A DNA stretch of 64,000 nt from assembly GCA_041391965.1 (NCBI GenBank), contig JAWKMZ010000009.1:1-64000 (forward strand), in the 5' to 3' direction. This document shows, piece by piece, positions 59,077-64,000 of this stretch; the stretch's first letter is position 1; each line of letters begins with the position of its first letter. The notes beneath the pieces were generated by a model. That model did not search any database and had not been told where the DNA came from. It saw nothing but the letters and a program-made list of their open reading frames with translations. The DNA is from JAWKMZ01 sp041391965 (GTDB lineage Bacteria > Bacteroidota > Bacteroidia > Flavobacteriales > Flavobacteriaceae). The translations under genes and the position numbers were made by a program.

Positions 59077-60367
59077 CTGCCGATTCTAAAATTAAACTGA
59101 ATAATTCTTTAAAGCCTTTCCAGCGTTCATCAGGTCCAAAAGTATAATTATGAAATACTGCTGTAAAAGTACCATTCACTTGCTTTACTTCATCAATTAA
59201 GCGTTGTAATTCTTGTTTTTTATCTAAAAGAGACTGTTTTTTTAACAAGGCATAATCCAAACAGTGAATGGAGTTAATCTGTAAAGGAGTTTGTATTTCA
59301 TAGTCTAAATCATAAAACTGAAATGGTGTACAGGTGCCCGCTCTAAAACCCAACTGGTTGATATAACCCATGGTAAAATCTTGTTTTACTTCGAGTTCTA
59401 TCAGATTGCGATACGATTCGGGTAAATTGAGTTTAGAAAATGAATGACGCGACGCTTCTAATTGATAGTTGACAATGGACTCCATTTTTACCTTTTCTTT
59501 CTTTAAAATAGCACTGTCTTCTAAGGCAAAATAAGAAGCTTTTAAACCTACTTTACAATAATCGGCTACTGATTTAATCAACGATACAAACTTTTTATTG
59601 TTGATGCTGATATTCTTATCATAAGTAGAGTAATCGCCTATTAAAAAAAACACTACAAATTTTACCTTGCTTTGTTTTTGTTTGGTGATGATCCACTTAA
59701 AGGTATCATAAGGGTCGCGTTTAAAACCTGCCAAGGACAGATAACGTTGGTACAAACGCTTGAGTTTAAAGTGAAACACATCACTTGCCGTTCCGCCTAT
59801 GGTTCGCATTAAGCCCTTTTGCTTAAAATAATAAGCCATTGGCACATCAATAACAGGTTGTATGTTATAGGTTTTAATAGGAAACTTATAATCTTCAAAT
59901 TGTGTTTGCAACAAGGCTTTAAACTTATAAGCCCAAATATCAATAACAGGCTGATGCAAAAACCCTTCTTTAAGTGCCAAACTTTCAGATGCCAAAAAGC
60001 GACCATAATCATCTTTTACATGCGGCAAATATTCTTCATATCTACTCAATAAATAAAAGGTTGCTGCAAAAATATCGAATGGCAAACTGCTTTTATCTGT
60101 TGTTGGAAAAAAGCATTTGGTGCGTCCCCATGGTTGTACGTTAATATCTACATCTGAGAGTCCTTGTTCGTATAATAAATCGTGACAGCGTATAAATAAT
60201 TCATTACTTAAGGGTTGTCGTGTATAAGATATTTTTAAACTATCGTGTGCAATAAATTCTTCTATTGTAGTGGTAAAACTCACTGGAATTGCTAAAATAC
60301 GCGTACAAATATGCTTAAAGGCATAACTTAGTCTGGGTGTTATTTTATGGGTATATACTAATAGCAT
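59066..60367 (-). CDS. Polysaccharide deacetylase-like protein (conserved in Flavobacteriaceae)
   Basis: A 433-residue protein. From memory it resembles flavobacterial polysaccharide-deacetylase family proteins: FDIFAATFYLLSRYEEYLPH (98-117), then PVIDVPMAYYFKQKGLMRTIG (171-191) and TMGYINQLGFRAGTCTPFQF (332-351). In relatives the first motif carries two Asp (D-x-D); here it is D174-V-P, and the usual metal-binding His motif is only partly kept (ASRHSF, 305-310). Either the metal site differs or the enzyme is inactive. No signal peptide. It overlaps the HAD gene by 11 bases. Confidence 0.6.
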   Translation of the reverse strand: MLLVYTHKITPRLSYAFKHICTRILAIPVSFTTTIEEFIAHDSLKISYTRQPLSNELFIRCHDLLYEQGLSDVDINVQPWGRTKCFFPTTDKSSLPFDIFAATFYLLSRYEEYLPHVKDDYGRFLASESLALKEGFLHQPVIDIWAYKFKALLQTQFEDYKFPIKTYNIQPVIDVPMAYYFKQKGLMRTIGGTASDVFHFKLKRLYQRYLSLAGFKRDPYDTFKWIITKQKQSKVKFVVFFLIGDYSTYDKNISINNKKFVSLIKSVADYCKVGLKASYFALEDSAILKKEKVKMESIVNYQLEASRHSFSKLNLPESYRNLIELEVKQDFTMGYINQLGFRAGTCTPFQFYDLDYEIQTPLQINSIHCLDYALLKKQSLLDKKQELQRLIDEVKQVNGTFTAVFHNYTFGPDERWKGFKELFSLILESADET

Positions 60368-60452
60368 TAAATTTTCAATATTTTAAATTTCTTAGTTCCA
60401 AAACTTTCCTTTGCCATTTGTATTGGAATTTGGTGCTTTATTATCGCAGTTT

Positions 60453-61151
60453 TTACAATAGGTTTTCATCCGCAAAACTAAAATAAGCCGTTTCAGTAAT
60501 GATGAGATGGTCCAGCACTTTTATATCTAAATGCTCTGCGGCATTTTTTAGTTTTTGTGTAATTTCCTTATCAGCTTCGCTTGGTTTTAAGGTACCTGAC
60601 GGATGATTATGCGCCAAAATAAGTCCTGTTGCTCCTACCTCAATTGCTGTTTTAAGCACCAAACGCACATCAACCAAGGTGCCTGTAATACCTCCTTTGC
60701 TCAATTGGTTTTTTTGAAGTACTTTATTAGAGTTGTTTAAATACACAATCCAAAATTCTTCGTGAGGCAACTCGCCAATAATGGGTTGCATCAATTCAAA
60801 AACTGATTGACTTGAGCTAATTTTTTTCAGTTCCACAACTTCTCCGCCTCTACGTCGTCGCCCTAACTCTAAAGCGGCAATAATACTAATGGCTTTTGCT
60901 TCTCCAATGCCTTTAAACGCCATCAATTGCTTCATGGATAATTTTCCTAAAGCACTAAGGTTGTTATCAACACTTGCCAAAATACGTTTGCACAATTCAA
61001 CTGCGCTTTCACTTGTACTTCCTGAGCCTATTAAAATAGCCACTAACTCAGCATCACTTAAGGTTGCTTTGCCTTTATCGCGTAGCTTTTCGCGAGGTTG
61101 GTCATCTTGCGACCAGTTTTTTATAGAAAAAGAAGACTGTTTTTGTGACAT
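60453..61151 (-). CDS. radC: RadC family JAB/MPN domain protein
   Basis: A 232-residue RadC. An N-terminal helix-hairpin-helix region (FKGIGEAKAISIIAALELGRR) precedes the JAMM metal site: the His-x-His-Pro-Ser and downstream Asp in LAHNHPSGTLKPSEADKE. Despite the name, a role in DNA repair was not confirmed in E. coli, and its substrate is unknown. The ATG at 61151 (MSQKQSSFSI) is chosen over one 10 codons upstream, because a promoter box ends four bases before it. Confidence 0.93.
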   Translation of the reverse strand: MSQKQSSFSIKNWSQDDQPREKLRDKGKATLSDAELVAILIGSGSTSESAVELCKRILASVDNNLSALGKLSMKQLMAFKGIGEAKAISIIAALELGRRRRGGEVVELKKISSSQSVFELMQPIIGELPHEEFWIVYLNNSNKVLQKNQLSKGGITGTLVDVRLVLKTAIEVGATGLILAHNHPSGTLKPSEADKEITQKLKNAAEHLDIKVLDHLIITETAYFSFADENLL

Positions 61152-61155
61152 TGGA

Positions 61156-61163
61156 TAAAGATA
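61156..61163 (-). promoter_or_regulatory. Possible promoter box TATCTTTA, 4 nt before radC ATG
   Basis: Minus-strand TATCTTTA, then TCCA, then ATG. One base off the TAnnTTTG consensus, with the same four-base spacing as at other genes. Confidence 0.38.
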
Positions 61164-61204
61164 AAAATTGTAAATTTCCAAAGCAATTAATTAATAGCAA
61201 TAGT

Positions 61205-61654
61205 ATGCAAAGTTTATTTGATAATCAAACACAACAAGAGGTTTTAAACCGAATACAACAGCTTAATGAAAACACCCAAGCACAATGGGGTAAAATGAAG
61301 GTAAACCAAATGGTAAAACACTGCCAACTCCCTTTAGAAGTTGCTAATAGTAAAATTGCTTTGAGCAAGCCTAATATGCTTATGAAATTGGTGTTTAAAA
61401 TGGTAAAACCAACGATGTATAATGACCAACCATGGAAACGAAATTTACCAACTGCTAAAGAATTTGTAGTCCATGAAGCTGGTACTTTTACTACAGAAAA
61501 AGAAAAGTTAATAACTGCCATAAATGAGTTTAGCAAAAAATCGACTAATTTACATTGGCCAGAGCATCCTGCTTTTGGGAAGTTTAGCACTGACCAATGG
61601 GGCAAAATGCAGTACAAACACTTAGACCATCACTTAAAACAGTTTGGTGTATAA
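61205..61654 (+). CDS. DUF1569-like (DinB-fold) protein
   Basis: A 149-residue helical protein. It has WGKMKVNQMVKHCQLPLEVA (residues 28-47) with a possible metal-binding His and ends with HPAFGKFSTDQWGKMQYKHLDHHLKQFG, a His-rich end typical of the DinB/DUF1569 four-helix bundles. The ATG at 61205 is preferred to a GTG 20 codons upstream that would overlap radC. Enzymatic role is not known; some DinB relatives transfer thiols. Confidence 0.8.
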   Translation: MQSLFDNQTQQEVLNRIQQLNENTQAQWGKMKVNQMVKHCQLPLEVANSKIALSKPNMLMKLVFKMVKPTMYNDQPWKRNLPTAKEFVVHEAGTFTTEKEKLITAINEFSKKSTNLHWPEHPAFGKFSTDQWGKMQYKHLDHHLKQFGV

Positions 61655-61663
61655 TCTCTTAGT

Positions 61664-62254
61664 ATGACCTATCCACCAAAACACCACCAAGATTCTGATA
61701 TCAATCACCTTATTGAAGTGATTAAAACCTATCCGTTGGCAACGGTTATTTCGGTTAAAGATGAAACCCCTTTGATAAGCCATTTGCCTTTAATTTATGA
61801 AAATGGCAAACTTATTGGGCATTTAGACAAATTAAATCCGCAAGCAGAAGAATTAAAAGAGGGCAAACCTGTTACAGTTATTTTTTCTGGGCCTCAGTGT
61901 TATATTTCGCCAAGTATTTACAGTACGACGCAATTGCCTACATGGAACTACATTTTTGTACACCTAAAAGGGACGGTTACTCAAATTGTCAACACAGAAG
62001 TCATCAAACACTCTATGATACGTATGACTGAATTTTTGGAGGCACCAGAACATCGTTATGTTTTGGGTTATAACAATCCACGTATGGAACAGTTTATCAA
62101 CTATGTCAAAGGCTTTGAAATAGATATTAACCATTGGGAAGGCAAATTTAAACTTTCGCAAGACAAAAAGCCCATCGATATTGAAAGTGCTCGCAACGAA
62201 TTAATCCGAGCCAACCAAAATACCATTAAGACCTTTTTAGATAAGGTCTTTTAG
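61664..62254 (+). CDS. PaiB-like FMN-binding protein
   Basis: A 196-residue split-barrel protein of the PaiB family (FMN-binding negative transcriptional regulator). It shows TYPLATVISVKDETPLISHL, GHLDKLNPQAEEL, SGPQCYISPSIYSTTQLPTW and a C-terminal QNTIKTFLDKVF. In Bacillus PaiB affects sporulation and protease genes; regulatory activity in flavobacteria is not shown. It begins nine bases after the DUF1569-like gene, so the two may be co-transcribed. Confidence 0.88.
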   Translation: MTYPPKHHQDSDINHLIEVIKTYPLATVISVKDETPLISHLPLIYENGKLIGHLDKLNPQAEELKEGKPVTVIFSGPQCYISPSIYSTTQLPTWNYIFVHLKGTVTQIVNTEVIKHSMIRMTEFLEAPEHRYVLGYNNPRMEQFINYVKGFEIDINHWEGKFKLSQDKKPIDIESARNELIRANQNTIKTFLDKVF

Positions 62255-62389
62255 ATTATAACATTTATATTTGTAAGTTGACTTTCTTAAAAAATTAGAA
62301 ACGACATTGGGAAATTCTCAAAACCCATAGTTATGGATTTTCTACTTTAAAGCCACAAGCAAAAGCATTAAGATACTACTTAGATCCGT

Positions 62390-64000
62390 ATGAAACAATC
62401 TAACTTATTGAATGATGGCATTCCAATTTCTCCCTCATTAGAGCCTACTTTAGAAATTGAAAATATAAAACCTACAAAAGGAAGCAACAAAAAACGATTG
62501 TTAGCCATATCAGGTATTGCCTTTCTTGTTGCTATTATTGTAAGTTTTATTGCTAAGTTTTTAATTAACCTCCTTAACTTAATTACCAACATCTCGTTTT
62601 ACGGAACAGCCTCGATAGCTCATGCAACACCAGCTGAAAACTCACTGGGTCTTTTTGTTATTATCATTCCTGCCATTGGCGGTGTTATTGTTGGTTTTAT
62701 GGCACTTTATGGCTCACGAGCCATTTCTGGTCATGGCATCCCTGAAGCTATGGAGCAAATTTTGACTAATCAAAGTAAAATAAAACCGACCATTACCTAC
62801 CTTAAACCTCTCTCATCAGCCATTGCTATTGGTACAGGAGGTCCTTTTGGTGCCGAAGGGCCTATTATAGCCACAGGAGCTGCCTTAGGGTCAACCATTG
62901 GGCAGGTCTTAAAAATATCAAATAACGAACGAAAAATATTGCTTGCTGCAGGTGCAACCGCTGGTATGGCAGCCATTTTTGGCAGTCCCATTGCTGCTAT
63001 TTTTTTAGCCATAGAATTGCTCTTGTTTGAATTTTCTCCACGCTCTATCATTCCTGTAGCCATTGCATGTGTGGTTGGAGCTGTAGGGCATCATCTGCTG
63101 TTTGGGCAACAACCTGTATTTGCAATGGTTCAGGTTGCCATTCCTGATGCCATTTCACTTAGCATGTATGCCCTCATGGGTATAGTTATAGGATTTTTAT
63201 CCATTTTTGTTAGTAAAGCAGTGTATATTATTGAAGAAAACTTTGAAAAATTACATGTACATTGGATGTGGTGGCCTGCCATTGGAGGTCTTATTGTTGG
63301 TATCATAGGGTATTTTGCACCTCGAACTCTTGGTGTAGGTTATGAAAATATTACAGATATTCTATCAGGCAATTTACCAATGCAAGCCATTTTATCACTT
63401 TGCATCTTAAAATTCATGTCGTGGGCTATTGCATTAGGTAGTGGCACCTCTGGTGGTACTTTAGCGCCATTGCTCACTATTGGTGGTGCTGTTGGCACCT
63501 TGTTAGGTATGGGTCTTCAATATGTGTATCCAGAATCGGGAGTGACTATTCCGCTTGCTGCATTGGTAGGTATGGCAGCTATGTTTGCTGGTACTTCAAG
63601 AGCAGTATTAACCTCTATTATTTTTGCTTTGGAAACGACTGCACAATCTAACGCATTGTTACCTTTGCTTATGGCATGCCTTGCTGCTTACTTTATTTCG
63701 TTCTTGTTAATGAAACATACCATTATGACTGAAAAAATTGCACGAAGAGGTATTAAAACTCCCGACTCATACGAATCTAATTTTTTAGAGAAATTGACCG
63801 TTGAACAGGTAATCAAGGATAGCGGAGTGGCAATAAGCGATGAAAACAGCATCAAAGAAGTACGCGATTGGCTTAACAAAGATCCTAATTATAAATCGAA
63901 TTATTTTATTGTTTCAAATATTAAGGGACAGTATAAGGGCATTTTAAGTGCCACCAAGTTATATAGCGATTCTGGTAATGACGACCAAAAAATAGGCAGT
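62390..64000 (+). CDS. ClC-family chloride channel or antiporter with CBS domain (partial, runs off the end)
   Basis: An open frame of 537 codons without a stop before the window end. The ClC core has about 10-12 helices. The motifs are GHGIPEA (GxGIP), GPFGAEGPI with the gating glutamate, and GSGTSGGTLAPLLTIGG (GxFxP region). After PDSYESNFLEKLTVEQVIKD a CBS domain starts that should bind nucleotides and regulate transport. Whether it is a channel or a proton-coupled exchanger cannot be decided. The ATG at 62390 begins a short soluble segment. The preceding 135 bases hold no other gene. Confidence 0.93.
   Translation, partial: MKQSNLLNDGIPISPSLEPTLEIENIKPTKGSNKKRLLAISGIAFLVAIIVSFIAKFLINLLNLITNISFYGTASIAHATPAENSLGLFVIIIPAIGGVIVGFMALYGSRAISGHGIPEAMEQILTNQSKIKPTITYLKPLSSAIAIGTGGPFGAEGPIIATGAALGSTIGQVLKISNNERKILLAAGATAGMAAIFGSPIAAIFLAIELLLFEFSPRSIIPVAIACVVGAVGHHLLFGQQPVFAMVQVAIPDAISLSMYALMGIVIGFLSIFVSKAVYIIEENFEKLHVHWMWWPAIGGLIVGIIGYFAPRTLGVGYENITDILSGNLPMQAILSLCILKFMSWAIALGSGTSGGTLAPLLTIGGAVGTLLGMGLQYVYPESGVTIPLAALVGMAAMFAGTSRAVLTSIIFALETTAQSNALLPLLMACLAAYFISFLLMKHTIMTEKIARRGIKTPDSYESNFLEKLTVEQVIKDSGVAISDENSIKEVRDWLNKDPNYKSNYFIVSNIKGQYKGILSATKLYSDSGNDDQKIGS

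Noticed and set aside
62380..63063. Minus-strand frames (62380-62592 and 62797-63063)
   Set aside because: They are antisense to the open-ended ClC channel gene, which has clear family motifs on the plus strand.

Overview
The window looks like the chromosome of a low-GC flavobacterium (family Flavobacteriaceae, phylum Bacteroidota). The evidence is a SusC/SusD pair, two proteins with the C-terminal sorting domain of the type IX secretion system (T9SS), a PafA-type alkaline phosphatase, promoters of the Bacteroidota form (TTG / TAnnTTTG), almost no Shine-Dalgarno sequences, and a characteristic ribosomal protein supercluster. No rRNA, tRNA, CRISPR array, prophage, transposase or plasmid gene was found. 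No stretch of more than about 300 bases lacks a gene.

Layout. Positions 1-1.6 kb carry an ECF sigma factor, a tiny protein directly behind it and a UbiA-like membrane protein. Positions 1.7-7.3 kb hold gcvP, then a same-strand trio of a KAS III-like enzyme, a SAM methyltransferase and a family 2 glycosyltransferase. Positions 7.4-10 kb hold an overlapping pair, an exported nuclease and a PafA-like phosphatase. Positions 10-16 kb hold an MlaE/MlaF-type transporter pair, a DUF389 protein, manC, a SprT-like protein, a Nudix protein and pyrE. Positions 16-23.5 kb hold an SRPBCC protein, birA and a colinear set rsfS-ftsH-LUD-cdsA-psd-ACBP plus a secreted M28 peptidase; this set joins ribosome silencing, membrane proteolysis and phosphatidylethanolamine synthesis. 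Positions 23.5-28.6 kb hold an arginine-deiminase-fold enzyme, gltA, eno and carA, all on the minus strand.

Positions 28.7-46.1 kb form one minus-strand block: rpsL-rpsG-fusA-rpsJ, then the S10, spc and alpha operons down to rplQ, with no tuf. The block includes rpmJ (38 codons). It is punctuated twice: a cluster of four palindromes between rpsJ and rplC, and a strong terminator followed by a promoter and a leader of about 100 nt between rpsK and rpsD. S4, S14 and L36 are all zinc-free forms.

Positions 46.3-54.5 kb are envelope genes: an Omp85-like barrel protein, SusC, SusD and a T9SS-secreted arylsulfotransferase-like protein. Positions 54.6-64 kb are housekeeping genes (rlmB, rhomboid protease, rarA, HAD phosphatase, radC, PaiB-like) mixed with poorly known proteins. 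The window ends inside a ClC chloride channel gene.

Most of this is ordinary core genome. I see no complete, obviously new system. The best leads are a fixed promoter-to-start geometry (TAnnTTTR, 4 nt, ATG) in front of several genes, which predicts leaderless mRNAs; the punctuation inside the ribosomal block; the nuclease-PafA pair; and the uncharacterised KAS III-methyltransferase-glycosyltransferase trio.
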